Assembly: GCA_944375955.1 (NCBI GenBank)
Contig: CALWBE010000015.1
Span: 1-56,932, forward strand
Length of the DNA stretch: 56,932 bases
Direction: 5' to 3'
Source: an uncultured Clostridia bacterium
GTDB lineage: Bacteria; Bacillota; Clostridia; Oscillospirales; CAG-382
The notes beneath the pieces were generated by a model, which did not search any database, had not been told where the DNA came from, and was given only the letters and a program-made list of their open reading frames with translations. The position numbers and the translations under genes are program-made. Positions 45,174 to 55,006 of the stretch are shown piece after piece (the first letter of the stretch is position 1; the number at the start of each line of letters is the position of its first letter).

Positions 45174-46475
45174 TCAGTTTGCGATCGGCATTGTATCGCT
45201 GTCATCAATAACGGTAACAAGTTTTATATCAGCACCTGCTCCTCTGAGTTTTTCAGCAATGTTTTCATATCCGCGCTGGATATGATAAATATTTTCAATT
45301 TCTGTTCTTCCGTTTGCTACAAGACCCGCAATTATCATGGCGGCGCCTGCGCGAAGATCTACTGCTTTTACCGGTGCTGCCGAAAAAACTGTTCCGCCTT
45401 CGATAACGGCGAGCTTTCCGTCTACTTTTATTTTTGCACCCATAAGTTTCAGTTCTTCAACATATCTGAATCTATTATCCCAAACACCTTCCGAAAGAGT
45501 GCTTACACCGTTTGCCAAACACATAAGAACGCACATTTGCGGATTCATATCTGTCGGGAACCCGGGATAAGGCAATGTTTTAACAGATATTTTGTTTAAC
45601 GGTCCGTTTCTTGAAATTCTGATAGAGTCGTCAAATTCCTCAACATCCACACCCATCTCAATGAGCTTTGCTGATATTGATTCGACATGCTTTGGAATAA
45701 TATTTGTAATAAGGCAATTACCCCCGGTAGCGGCTGCAGCCACCATAAAAGTACCAGCTTCTATCATATCCGGAATTACGGCATAAGTTACGCCGTGAAG
45801 TTTTTCAACGCCTTTTATTTTTATTACGTCAGTACCTGCTCCGGTAATATTAGCACCCGAAGCATTTAGAAAGTTTGCAAGATCGACAACATGAGGTTCG
45901 CGGGCAGCATTGTCTATTACCGTAATGCCTTTTGCACGGCAGGCAGCAAGCATGATATTTATTGTTGCACCGACAGTAACACAATCCATATATATGTTTG
46001 CTCCGGTAAGGCCGTGTTCAGTCGCATCTACATCTATATATGCACTTTCGACATCGATTTTTGATCCCAGCGCCTCAAACCCTTTAATATGCTGATCAAT
46101 AGGACGGGTTCCGAAGTCACATCCTCCGGGATAAGCTGCATGGGCTTTTCCGAATCTTCCGAGCTCAGCTCCGAGAATATAATATGAAGCGCGCATTTTT
46201 CGAACCAATTCATATGGAGAAGAACCGGGTTTTATTTTTCTTGTGTCTATTTCATATGTCGTTTTGCCGACACGTTTTATTTTAGCTCCGATACTTGCAA
46301 GAATTGCGAGCGAATCGGCGACATCGCTTATATCCGGAAGATTTTCGATAATGCATTTATCTTCTGTCAGTATTGTACCGAAAATAATTGCAACAGCTGA
46401 ATTTTTCATGCCGCTGATTTCTATTTCTCCGGTTAAAGGCTTTCCGCCGTTGATAACGAATTTTTCCATTTCCAT
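45174..46475 (-). CDS. murA: UDP-N-acetylglucosamine 1-carboxyvinyltransferase (MurA)
   Basis: A 433-residue enzyme for the first committed step of peptidoglycan synthesis, transfer of enolpyruvate from PEP to UDP-GlcNAc. The N-terminal block INGGKPLTGEIEISGMKNSA and the loop PGGCDFGTRPID with the catalytic Cys119 are present, so it should be sensitive to fosfomycin. The C-terminal RAGAAMIIAGLVANG is typical. AGGAGA lies 7 bases before the ATG. It lies downstream of the yycH/yycI-like genes but behind a 390-base gap with its own candidate promoter. Confidence 0.95.
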   Translation of the reverse strand: MEMEKFVINGGKPLTGEIEISGMKNSAVAIIFGTILTEDKCIIENLPDISDVADSLAILASIGAKIKRVGKTTYEIDTRKIKPGSSPYELVRKMRASYYILGAELGRFGKAHAAYPGGCDFGTRPIDQHIKGFEALGSKIDVESAYIDVDATEHGLTGANIYMDCVTVGATINIMLAACRAKGITVIDNAAREPHVVDLANFLNASGANITGAGTDVIKIKGVEKLHGVTYAVIPDMIEAGTFMVAAAATGGNCLITNIIPKHVESISAKLIEMGVDVEEFDDSIRISRNGPLNKISVKTLPYPGFPTDMNPQMCVLMCLANGVSTLSEGVWDNRFRYVEELKLMGAKIKVDGKLAVIEGGTVFSAAPVKAVDLRAGAAMIIAGLVANGRTEIENIYHIQRGYENIAEKLRGAGADIKLVTVIDDSDTMPIAN

Positions 46476-46865
46476 CCAATTATCTCCTGACTTTATCGTT
46501 TTCTGCCTTTACAGGCAAGGAAAGAGGAAATGCTGAAGATAAAGAGTTCAAAACAAAGTGATCAAAGCATTTCCTTGGTATGGATATCAAAATTGAATAT
46601 ATAAGCCTCTTTAATAAAATTGTAAGACGGCTTTAAACTGATCAACAGTATCTGTGCACAGCAATTATGTCTTGAAATAAGGATCTGCGAGAAGCATATA
46701 AAAGATAAAATGGAACTGCACAGAACATATTGATATTTTTTACTGATATTATTTTTAATATACGCTTATAGTATAGCACTATTATTCCAAAAATGGAATA
46801 GCTTTAGCTTATTTTTCTTAACATTTTTATTTTTTCATGCGATTTTTTTTATAATTATATGACGA
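46476..46865 (-). promoter_or_regulatory. 390-base gene-free region upstream of murA
   Basis: No credible gene is visible on either strand. A TATACT/TATAAG -10-like stretch lies near 46765-46775 on the minus strand. An inverted repeat TATTCCA-AAAA-TGGAATA (46783-46800) overlaps the matching -35 position and could be an operator. Closer to murA, AGGAAATGCT (46525-46534) pairs with AGCATTTCCT (46566-46575) across 31 bases, and a CTGTGCACAG palindrome lies near 46655. If transcribed from that promoter, murA has a leader of about 280 bases. Confidence 0.4.
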
Positions 46866-47837
46866 TTACCCAAGAGATTCACCAGTAAGAGCATTAAAAA
46901 TCATATAATCGACATTTGAAGGATTATTTCTTGAGGAAGCGTAACTGATTATCCAGCATGGAACTATATATTTGCTGCCGTTTTCAATATCAAAAACTGA
47001 ATATGCCAGATTTTGTGATAGTATATTAATTGTTTCATCAGACTCATTTGTAATATTGTAAAGAATGTTTATTCCGTCGATAAGGGCAGCGGAGTATTCT
47101 TCAACCGGTTTGCTGAATAAGAAATCGCCGTTTATATATAGTATTTTTTCATCTTTGATATAAAAGCATATTTTCATATCTAAAATATCTATTCCGTTAA
47201 CAGAAATCATACACAGAACCAGTTTGCCGTCTTTAAAATCATTTATTTTTATTGCGTTTACTGACAAGGTATCATCATATACTGCTCTTGTCAGTTTTTT
47301 TATTTGATCGGGGCAATCTGTTTTTTCTGAATTTATATATTCCGCTTCAAGTAAGTCGGAAACTTCGGATGAGATAAGTGTTTTGTCAAATCCGGAATCG
47401 CAGTATTCGAAGTTAAGGTCACCGCTTATAACTGCTGAAGCAGCAGGTGTCCCGTTTTTGTCAAATACCGAAATAGATGTACCGTCAGGTATATCAAAAT
47501 ATTGCATTGAGTCTTCTGCCGAATTTTCTGTCTGATCGGTAAGATATGCCAGAACGCTTATAAGGTAAGGATGAGTTTCTGACGCGGAGGTTTTCATTTT
47601 TTCGGCAAAAGCTGAGCCTGGGGAATATAAATATACCGGTTTTGTGTAAAGATTGCGATCAATCATATCTTTGTCAAGTATTATATTTTTTTGAGAAAGA
47701 TTTTCGGTGGCGCCGTCTATGAGAGATTCGGGGATAAAACGTGTTGATCTATATGTTTCCCAAAGCATAACCGCAAGAAATATGTCTATAACGACAAGAA
47801 TTATTATTAACGCTAAGTTTGTCTTATGCCAGTTCAT
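46866..47837 (-). CDS. YycI-like membrane regulatory protein
   Basis: A 323-residue protein with one N-terminal membrane helix (about 7-26). The start MNWHKTNLALIIILVVIDIFL resembles YycI, which with YycH restrains the WalK sensor kinase of cell-wall control. The rest is an extracytoplasmic domain with NTF2/YycI-like strand patterns, and it ends in a PepSY-like YMIFNALTGES. It starts 6 bases after the YycH-like gene. The walR and walK genes are not in the window. The call rests on topology, the N-terminus and the pairing, so it is moderate. Confidence 0.65.
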   Translation of the reverse strand: MNWHKTNLALIIILVVIDIFLAVMLWETYRSTRFIPESLIDGATENLSQKNIILDKDMIDRNLYTKPVYLYSPGSAFAEKMKTSASETHPYLISVLAYLTDQTENSAEDSMQYFDIPDGTSISVFDKNGTPAASAVISGDLNFEYCDSGFDKTLISSEVSDLLEAEYINSEKTDCPDQIKKLTRAVYDDTLSVNAIKINDFKDGKLVLCMISVNGIDILDMKICFYIKDEKILYINGDFLFSKPVEEYSAALIDGINILYNITNESDETINILSQNLAYSVFDIENGSKYIVPCWIISYASSRNNPSNVDYMIFNALTGESLG

Positions 47838-47843
47838 ACCTGA

Positions 47844-49271
47844 TCAGCCTATCCCCCTTTTCTGCATTAAATTATTTACGGCAGTGAGTGTGTTTACGGC
47901 GTTTTCACTGTCATATATAAAAGCATATTTTGCATTGTAAACCGCATCTACGTCATTTTGAGTATAAACCGGAATAAAACTGCGCGGCAAAGCGCTGTCT
48001 AAAAAATTCTGGGATGAGAAAACAAAAAGCAGCTTTTGAGGTATATCAGAATAGGTACTGTCTAATTTTGTAAAACTGCGGGCATTTACCTGCGCAGATA
48101 CAAGAAAATTTTCTCCGAAAATAAGTGATGCAGCCGGAGTTTCGCTGTCAATGGGTATTCCGTCGGCTGAATATATCATTGAAACGGTGAGATTTTCCCC
48201 GTCATAAACGACAGTATTTATAATGAGGTTTGCATAGCCACCGTAATAGTTTTTATCCAACTTTGATATAATGTTGTAAGCGGCTGAGATTTTATCTTCA
48301 AACGAATATGTTTTTTTTGTTTTCCCGCAGAGTTCGGCAAGAGAAATGCCGCTGCCGGTAGGCGAATAAGTTATATCGCCGGAAGAGGAAATACGAAGCT
48401 CGCCTATATCCTCAACATAAGTAACGTAAGAGTTGCCGGTTCGGTAGAATCTTGTTCCATTCGGATTAAAGCCGAATGCTTTCAGTACTCCGGATAAATT
48501 TTCAGAATCGCTTTCCAGAAATCCTCCGCTGTTATTATATGCCGCAATGTTGAATGTGGAAACAGAAGAGGTATAAACAGGATACATTTTATTGCCGGCA
48601 GATGTAAATTCAAATTCGCTCATGCCGTCAGAGTTTATATATGCACGAAGCGTGTCAAATGACAGTGATGTTTGTTCGCGCACAGAAAGAGAAGCTATAT
48701 TGCCGTTGTCGTCTATTGCAGTTCCAGAGAGCATGCCGTTATTATCACAGCATATGAAAAGCTCTTTTACTCCAAAGGCATGATAGGCATTTTCAATAGC
48801 ATTTCCGGATATAGCCGGTATAAATGCATTTGCCGGAATATTTTCAATGAATGACAGATAAAGATAATCCTTATTGTAAACTGACTGTTCGAGATAATCA
48901 TTTTTAGCTTTTTCTGAGGAAAATTCCATAACCGTACTTACATCAGAAAAAACACCCAATATAAACGGTTTTGCATCAGATATAAGCTGTTTTTTAATGG
49001 CGGCATCCGTAGGGGCGAGTTTTTTTTCGGATGAGATACCTATAAAAACAGGCGACAAAAGCCCTAACGGCTGCATATTTTCACTTCCGCTCAAATGAAT
49101 ATTTTCTCTAAAAATGTCAGTATTTTCATTTTTATAATATACCGACGCGCTTTGGACAAGTCTGCAGTATTCTGCGAACATGATTATCAGAGCCGCAGTC
49201 AGCAGTGCTATGGCACTTATTTCAAGAATGCCGGCCACCTTTTTTTTACTGTAGTTTTTCATATCAGCCAT
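47844..49271 (-). CDS. YycH-like membrane regulatory protein
   Basis: A 475-residue protein with one N-terminal membrane helix (about 15-36) and a large extracytoplasmic region with two similar beta-rich parts, as in YycH. Elements such as FGFNPNGTRFYRTGNSYVTYVEDIGELRI match the YycH middle domain pattern (folded 'F-NP-x-x-x-R-Y-T-D-G-x-x-x-Y-V'). It is followed by the YycI-like gene. A second ATG three codons in (49262) has a better-placed AGAG and could be the true start. It follows rbfA by 33 bases and may be read from the nusA-infB operon. Confidence 0.65.
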   Translation of the reverse strand: MADMKNYSKKKVAGILEISAIALLTAALIIMFAEYCRLVQSASVYYKNENTDIFRENIHLSGSENMQPLGLLSPVFIGISSEKKLAPTDAAIKKQLISDAKPFILGVFSDVSTVMEFSSEKAKNDYLEQSVYNKDYLYLSFIENIPANAFIPAISGNAIENAYHAFGVKELFICCDNNGMLSGTAIDDNGNIASLSVREQTSLSFDTLRAYINSDGMSEFEFTSAGNKMYPVYTSSVSTFNIAAYNNSGGFLESDSENLSGVLKAFGFNPNGTRFYRTGNSYVTYVEDIGELRISSSGDITYSPTGSGISLAELCGKTKKTYSFEDKISAAYNIISKLDKNYYGGYANLIINTVVYDGENLTVSMIYSADGIPIDSETPAASLIFGENFLVSAQVNARSFTKLDSTYSDIPQKLLFVFSSQNFLDSALPRSFIPVYTQNDVDAVYNAKYAFIYDSENAVNTLTAVNNLMQKRGIG

Positions 49272-49304
49272 CTCTTTTTCATGTTTGTAAGGGCAAAGCC
49301 GAGG

Positions 49305-49676
49305 TCACTTTTCTTTGTCTTTTTTTAGACTTTCAATAATAGCGGAAATATGAGCGCCTTCTTCAAGGCTTTTATCATATATAAAGGTCAGCTCGGGAGT
49401 TATTCTCAGATTCAGCCTTTGAGACAGCTCGCGGCGAATATATCCTGCGGCACTTTTTATTCCGCTTGAGACCTCCTTCTCATCACCGTTATAAATGCTG
49501 AAACGGACTTTGCAGTATTTTAGATCCGGAGTTGTGTCAACGTTTACTATACTAATAAAAGATCCGCTTACGCGGGGATCTTTTACGGTACGGAGAATTT
49601 CACTGAGTTCTCGGGAGATTTCCTCGTTGATCCTTGCTTTCTTGAAAGATGATGAGTTTTTATTTTTATAGGGCAT
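49305..49676 (-). CDS. rbfA: Ribosome-binding factor A
   Basis: A 123-residue KH-fold protein that helps mature the 30S subunit. The signature RINEEISRELSEILRTVKDPRVSG is at the N-terminus, and FIYDKSLEEGAHISAIIESL at the C-terminus. It follows infB, but after a 212-base gap that holds a large hairpin and a possible internal promoter. Confidence 0.95.
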   Translation of the reverse strand: MPYKNKNSSSFKKARINEEISRELSEILRTVKDPRVSGSFISIVNVDTTPDLKYCKVRFSIYNGDEKEVSSGIKSAAGYIRRELSQRLNLRITPELTFIYDKSLEEGAHISAIIESLKKDKEK

Positions 49677-49701
49677 TATTTTGCAGTTCCTTTCGTAAAG
49701 A

Positions 49702-49825
49702 AAAGCGGCATAGTCAATATATCGCGGAGATTTTGATTCAAGAGCTTTATTATAAGATTACTTTTTAAAAAGTAAAAATATCAGATGCTTGATTAGTAAT
49801 TATCCGTTTTATATTATGCCGCTTT
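49702..49825 (-). promoter_or_regulatory. Long stem and possible internal promoter between infB and rbfA
   Basis: AAAGCGGCATA (49702-49712) and TATGCCGCTTT (49815-49825) form a perfect 11-bp closing stem around 102 bases. Inside lies the 18-base palindrome 49758-49775 (TTACTTTTTAAAAAGTAA) and, on the minus strand, a TATAAT at about 49750 with a weak TTTTAC 17 bases upstream. Confidence 0.4.
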
Positions 49826-49888
49826 AATTATAAAAAGACAGGTTTGATCCTTTTTTAATTGAATATATACGCTCGGATATCCCGCTTC

Positions 49889-52800
49889 TTAATTCTTTAT
49901 ATCTCTTTTTATTTCTTCCATTACAAAGGCTTCAAGTATGTCGTGCTCTTTTATATCATTAAAGCGCTCGAGACCTATACCGCATTCAAATCCCTGCGCA
50001 ACTTCTTTTACGTCATCTTTAAAGCGGCGCAGCGAAGCGATTTTGTCTTCGAATATTACAATGCCGTCACGTACTACTCTTATTTGAGCATTTCTAGTTA
50101 TTTTACCGTCCTGAACATATGAACCGGCGATAAAACCGACATTAGGCACATGAATAGTTTGTCTAACTTCTGCATGTCCTATTACATTTTCTTTATATTC
50201 GGGAGCCAGCATACCGTTGATAGCTGCGGTAATTTCTTCTATACATTCATAGATGATTCTGTATGTGCGTATATCAACTTTTTTATCTTCAGCAGAATCG
50301 GTCGCGCCTTTATCCGGACGCACATTAAATCCGACTATTATAGCATTTGAAGCATCGGCAAGCATTACATCGCTTTCTTTTATTCCTCCGACTGCAGAAT
50401 GAATAACACGTACTTTAACTTCGTCGTTTGAGAGCTTTTCAAGAGAAGCTTTTACCGCTTCGGCAGAGCCTTGAACATCTGCTTTTACTATTATGGCAAG
50501 TTCTTTTGTGCCCTCATTAATCTTATCAAACAGCGTATCAAGCGAGACTTTTGAATTTGCTTTAAATTCTTCTTCTTTAGCTTCGTTCTTTCTTTTTTCA
50601 ACGAGCTCACGCGCCATTTTTTCATCTTCTACTGCGCGGAATTCATCGCCAGCTTCGGGAACTTCAGAAAGCCCGGTTATTTCCACAGGTACAGAAGGAC
50701 CGGCAGATTTCATATTTTTTCCGTTTTCATCGCACATTGAGCGTACACGTCCGATAGCAGTACCTGCGATAACTACGTCTCCTTGATGAAGCGTACCGTT
50801 CTGAACCAGCACGGTAGATACAGGTCCGCGTCCCTTGTCGAGCTTTGCTTCTATTACGATGCCTTTTGCCTGACGGTTCGGATTTGCCTTAAGATCCTGC
50901 ATTTCAGCGACAAGCAGGACCATTTCAAGCAATTCGTCAATACCTTCCTTTTTAAGTGCGGATACTGGAACACATATAGTATCACCGCCCCATTCTTCTG
51001 GAACAAGATCGTAATTTGTAAGGCTTTGTTTTATATTTTCGGGATTTGCACCGGCCTTATCCATTTTATTTATGGCCACAATAATGGAAATACCGGCGGC
51101 TTTTGCATGATTGATAGCTTCAACAGTCTGAGGCATAATGCCGTCGTCTGCCGCAACGACAAGAATAGCAATATCTGTCGCCTTTGCGCCTCTTGCACGC
51201 ATTGCGGTAAACGCTTCATGACCTGGAGTATCAAGAAACGTAATTTCCTTGCCGTTTATTTTTACACGGTAAGCGCCTATAGCCTGTGTTATTCCTCCTG
51301 CTTCTCCTGCGGTTACGTTTGTATGTCTTATCGCATCAAGCAGCGAAGTTTTTCCATGGTCGACATGACCCATTACACAAACGACAGGACTTCTCGGCTT
51401 AAGATCTTCCGGTTTGTCTTCCTCATCTGAAAACAGTTTTTCTTCAATTGAAATTACTACTTCCTTTTCAGCCGTAATACCCATTTCGTCAGCAAGCAGA
51501 TAAGCTGTGTCATAATCAACGAATTTATTTGCTCCTACTGCATCCATACTGAGTCCCATCATAAGAAGTTTTTTAATAACTTCTCCTGTGGTTATTTTAA
51601 GTTTTGCAGCGAGATCTGAGATCATTATTTCATCAGGAAGCGTTATAGGACCTGAAAATTTCTTTACCTCTACAGGTTCCTTCTGTGCTGCGCCTTTACC
51701 TTTTTTGCCGGGACGGTTTTTGGGTTGTAAAATTATGTTTCGAGCGGCGGATTCATTTCGGTTTATACGGCCTCCGGAGCCTTTTGAAGAGGTCTGCATT
51801 CCGCCTTTTTTCTGCTTCTTTTTACCGCCGTCTTCATTTACCCGATCCGGAACGAGATTGTCAAGTCTTTCGTCATATTTTGAAAGATCTACATCATGCG
51901 ACCTTATGTCTACAAGACGTACGTTTGAATCGTTTCTCACGCCGCCTTCAGGACGTTTCACTTCAGCTTCGCTGACGGAAGACGAGTTTAAAGAGGCATA
52001 GCGGCTTCTGGCTCTGCCGTCCTTATCGTAAATAGGACGAATACTCGGCTGCCGTACTGACTGACCGTAGTCATCGTCTTTGTCTCTTGAATTCTGACTG
52101 GGTTTAGAAAACTTGTTGTTTTGACGGTTTTTATCTGTAGTATTTTTACGTTTTTGATTTTGATTTTTGGAAGAGTCTGTTTTTACAAAACCGTCTTTGC
52201 CGAAAATTTCCGTCTTAAGCTGATCCGGATTTTGCTGCTGTCCGGGAGATGAAAATTTTGAAGTACGGTCGTTATTGAAATTAGCGCTGTTTTCTTTCTG
52301 CTGAAATCTTGTTCCAGTATTTTTCGAGTCAAAGCTTTTCTGATTTTGCCCTTCTCGCATGGCATTTTTGCGCATCGAATCGTTCTTGGCATTTAGTTCT
52401 GCAGCGCGCTTTGCTATTGACGCCGCAGAGTTTATGGCAGCCTGTGACGGTGAACTTTTCTTTGGCTGTTCGGCGACAACTGATTTTCGGATATCCTGTT
52501 CCTTATCGGGAGCATGTTCATAGGTGTCCGTCTTTTGCGTATCGTTCTTTATCTCTTCTGACAAGGACTCTGTGGCAGCGGACTCTTTATTATCTTTTTC
52601 AGCAGTTACCACAGACGCGTCTTTTTTAATTTCAGTGTCTTTTTTGTCAGCCTGTTTTTCGGGTTTATCTTTTATTGATTCCTGCGCTTTTTTTGCACTT
52701 ACCGAAGTTTCCTTTGCAGGTTCTTCTGTTTTAACTTTTTTATCCTTTAAAGCAAAATACATAGATATATCAGAAAGCTCATATTTTTTTGTAAAATAAT

Positions 52801-52954
52801 TGAGTATAAGGCTGACTTCACTGTCTTCCAGAATCGCGGAGGCGGATTTATCGGAAATTCCTTTTGAATTTAGAAAATCTATGATTTCCTTTCCTTTTAT
52901 TCCCAAATCTTTTGCAAGAGAATTTACTTTTGTTTTGGTAGTTGTCTGTGCCAT
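49889..52954 (-). CDS. infB: Translation initiation factor IF-2
   Basis: A 1021-residue GTPase that brings initiator tRNA to the 30S subunit. An N-terminal IF2N domain (1-60) is followed by a long charged, Asn/Gln/Lys-rich disordered segment (about 70-430), a second IF2N (435-500) and the G domain: G1 GHVDHGKT (529-536), G3 DTPGHE (575-580), G4 NKMD (629-632). Domains II-IV follow, with [20 protein letters not shown]. The protein is longer than the Bacillus form because of the disordered segment. It starts 4 bases after ylxQ. Confidence 0.97.
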   Translation of the reverse strand: MAQTTTKTKVNSLAKDLGIKGKEIIDFLNSKGISDKSASAILEDSEVSLILNYFTKKYELSDISMYFALKDKKVKTEEPAKETSVSAKKAQESIKDKPEKQADKKDTEIKKDASVVTAEKDNKESAATESLSEEIKNDTQKTDTYEHAPDKEQDIRKSVVAEQPKKSSPSQAAINSAASIAKRAAELNAKNDSMRKNAMREGQNQKSFDSKNTGTRFQQKENSANFNNDRTSKFSSPGQQQNPDQLKTEIFGKDGFVKTDSSKNQNQKRKNTTDKNRQNNKFSKPSQNSRDKDDDYGQSVRQPSIRPIYDKDGRARSRYASLNSSSVSEAEVKRPEGGVRNDSNVRLVDIRSHDVDLSKYDERLDNLVPDRVNEDGGKKKQKKGGMQTSSKGSGGRINRNESAARNIILQPKNRPGKKGKGAAQKEPVEVKKFSGPITLPDEIMISDLAAKLKITTGEVIKKLLMMGLSMDAVGANKFVDYDTAYLLADEMGITAEKEVVISIEEKLFSDEEDKPEDLKPRSPVVCVMGHVDHGKTSLLDAIRHTNVTAGEAGGITQAIGAYRVKINGKEITFLDTPGHEAFTAMRARGAKATDIAILVVAADDGIMPQTVEAINHAKAAGISIIVAINKMDKAGANPENIKQSLTNYDLVPEEWGGDTICVPVSALKKEGIDELLEMVLLVAEMQDLKANPNRQAKGIVIEAKLDKGRGPVSTVLVQNGTLHQGDVVIAGTAIGRVRSMCDENGKNMKSAGPSVPVEITGLSEVPEAGDEFRAVEDEKMARELVEKRKNEAKEEEFKANSKVSLDTLFDKINEGTKELAIIVKADVQGSAEAVKASLEKLSNDEVKVRVIHSAVGGIKESDVMLADASNAIIVGFNVRPDKGATDSAEDKKVDIRTYRIIYECIEEITAAINGMLAPEYKENVIGHAEVRQTIHVPNVGFIAGSYVQDGKITRNAQIRVVRDGIVIFEDKIASLRRFKDDVKEVAQGFECGIGLERFNDIKEHDILEAFVMEEIKRDIKN

Positions 52955-52958
52955 ATAT

Positions 52959-53378
52959 TTATTGCACCTCCGTAGTGTGATCTTTTGATTTTACTGTATC
53001 GGCGTCCGCCATATACTTAAATATTATTTTTTCAAAACCCGGTTTTGTAAGCGCCGCCGACGAAGTTAAACCAGACTTTCCGAGACGCTTCGCAAGCATT
53101 TCCATGCTGCAGGGCAGTATAATGTATTTCGTTTCTGAAGCATAAAGCTTTGACAACAGTTTTTCTTTGGAATTTTTCGAGATATTTTCCGCCAGAAAAA
53201 CTATTCGTGCTTTTTTACGCGCAATAGCCATACACACTGATTCACTGCCTACGGCAAGTCCTCCGGCATTCATTGCAAGTCCCAATGCTCCGAGGATCCT
53301 TTCAAGATTTTTTTTGAGTTTTTCTTGCGCATCCGAATAAAGAAGATTTTCTGACACCGTGATTTTTTCGTTTTTCAA
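52959..53378 (-). CDS. ylxQ: L7Ae-family ribosomal-like protein (YlxQ)
   Basis: A 139-residue protein with the L7Ae/L30e RNA-binding fold; the core [25 protein letters not shown] and [17 protein letters not shown] are typical of YlxQ. It has about 18 extra N-terminal residues and a C-terminal tail. It overlaps ylxR by 4 bases (ATGA) and sits in the usual place between ylxR and infB. Confidence 0.88.
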   Translation of the reverse strand: MKNEKITVSENLLYSDAQEKLKKNLERILGALGLAMNAGGLAVGSESVCMAIARKKARIVFLAENISKNSKEKLLSKLYASETKYIILPCSMEMLAKRLGKSGLTSSAALTKPGFEKIIFKYMADADTVKSKDHTTEVQ

Positions 53379-53653
53379 ACTTCAGAGTCCTCCTTTTCGG
53401 AGATTTCGGCTGCAACAGCCTCATATATATTTTCCGGAATATCTATTCCGAGTTCGGATTCGATCCGCCTTATTTTTTTTGCCTTTTTATAGCAGTTTGT
53501 ATTAGGGCAGATATAAGCTCCTCTGCCCGAAACCTTTCCTGTCTTATCGAGAACAACGCTGCCGTCTTTGAGTCTTACGATGCGCAGAAGCTCATTTTTC
53601 GGCTTGTGTGTGCCGCAGATAAGGCATCTTCTTTCCGGTACTTTTTTATTCAT
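53375..53653 (-). CDS. ylxR: YlxR family (DUF448) RNA-binding protein
   Basis: A 92-residue protein with the DUF448 signature: PERRCLICGTHKPKNELLRIVR, then GRGAYICPNTNCYKKAKK. The fold is a nucleic-acid binder, and family members bind RNA or DNA. It starts 58 bases after nusA in the conserved order and overlaps ylxQ by 4 bases. Confidence 0.93.
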   Translation of the reverse strand: MNKKVPERRCLICGTHKPKNELLRIVRLKDGSVVLDKTGKVSGRGAYICPNTNCYKKAKKIRRIESELGIDIPENIYEAVAAEISEKEDSEV

Positions 53654-53711
53654 ACTGTTAAGATTTTCTGTTTCCTTTCTTCCTTAAAATATGACCGGTG
53701 CGGCGTCAAAG

Positions 53712-54947
53712 TCAGTCTTCTCTGCTGCCTGCATCCTTAAGAGCTTCGGCAAGTTTTTCCCCGAAAGCAGTTGAAGGTTCATTTTTTCCGCTCATGATTG
53801 CATCAAAAGCGCTCTTTTTTTCTTCTGAAGCGCTTTTTATATCAATTTTGCATCCTGTAAGTTTTGCAGCGAGTCTTGCATTTTGACCTTTCATTCCGAT
53901 AGCTAAAGAAAGCTGATCATCGGCAACAATAACTTTACATGAACGTTCGCCGACCTGTTCTACGGATAAAACTTCTGCAGGAGACAGGGCGGATTTTATA
54001 TATTCCTTAATATCATCGCTGTATTTTATTATATCTATTTTTTCTCCGTGAATTTCTTTCATTATAGAATTTTTACGCGTGTTTTTTGTACCTATTAGAG
54101 CACCTATGGCTTCTACATCCGGATCTCTTGAGGATACTGCTATTTTTGTACGTGAACCTGCCTCTCGGGCAATGCTGCGAATAATTACAGTGCCGTCCTG
54201 TATTTCGGGAACTTCAAGTTCAAACAGCCTTTTTACAAGACCGGGATGAGTTCTTGAAAGGAGTATTGCAGGACCGCTTGTGTCTCGCTTTACCTCAAGC
54301 ACATAAACTTTTATATGATCACCTTCGCGGAAGGTTTCTCCCGGTATCTGTTCATTTTTAAAGAGAGTCACTTCATTTTTGCCGATAATAAGACCGACAT
54401 TCCCGGTTTCAGGATCTATTCTTGAGACTTCAGCAGTAACTACGTCTTCTTTTCTGCTTTCATATTCATTTATCATATTTCTGCGTTCTGCTTCGCGAAT
54501 GCCCTGTATTATGACCTGTTTTGCCGTTTGTGCCGGTATTCTTTTAAAGCTGCGAGGTTTAATTTCAATTTGTACAAAATCTCCGACATTGTAGTTTGCA
54601 TTTATTTTTCTCGCATCTTCAAGCTTTATTTGAGTTTCGGGATTAAACGTATCAAAAGGCTCATCTCCGTCGTCGTAAAAATCGAAATCGACATCGTCGT
54701 CATTATCATCGTCACTTTCATGAACAATTGTAAGAGAACTGGGATCAACTACTTCAAGCAGTTTATATACATGTATTTCACGTTTTTCCGGATTCAGTTC
54801 GACCTTCATGTTTGAGCTCCCTGTCTCTTTTTTGAAAGCAGTGAGAAGAGCGGCTTCTATCTTTTCAATCATATAGTCTTTTGGGATTCCTTTTTCTTTT
54901 TCAAGCAGATCGAGAGCTCTGAAGAACTCTTTCTGTTCATTAGCCAT
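53712..54947 (-). CDS. nusA: Transcription termination/antitermination factor NusA
   Basis: A 411-residue RNA polymerase-binding factor. The N-terminal domain (1-135) binds polymerase, the S1 domain lies at about 160-230 and two KH domains at about 240-375 (IGTKNTRKNSIMKEIHGEKIDIIKYSDD; IGMKGQNARLAAKLTGCKIDI). The N-terminal domain carries an unusually acidic stretch at about 78-99 (DDDNDDDVDFDFYDDGDE), which is longer than in the usual 350-370-residue Firmicutes protein. It follows rimP by 59 bases. GGAGGG lies before the ATG. Confidence 0.96.
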   Translation of the reverse strand: MANEQKEFFRALDLLEKEKGIPKDYMIEKIEAALLTAFKKETGSSNMKVELNPEKREIHVYKLLEVVDPSSLTIVHESDDDNDDDVDFDFYDDGDEPFDTFNPETQIKLEDARKINANYNVGDFVQIEIKPRSFKRIPAQTAKQVIIQGIREAERRNMINEYESRKEDVVTAEVSRIDPETGNVGLIIGKNEVTLFKNEQIPGETFREGDHIKVYVLEVKRDTSGPAILLSRTHPGLVKRLFELEVPEIQDGTVIIRSIAREAGSRTKIAVSSRDPDVEAIGALIGTKNTRKNSIMKEIHGEKIDIIKYSDDIKEYIKSALSPAEVLSVEQVGERSCKVIVADDQLSLAIGMKGQNARLAAKLTGCKIDIKSASEEKKSAFDAIMSGKNEPSTAFGEKLAEALKDAGSRED

Positions 54948-55006
54948 TTTATATTCCCTCCGTGGTTAAGTGTATTTAAGTGTATTGTTATTAAGATTGC
55001 TTTATA

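Noticed and set aside
46640..46735. A 28-codon minus-strand frame in the murA leader as a leader peptide
   Set aside because: No ribosome site before its ATG and no run of one amino acid that would fit attenuation.
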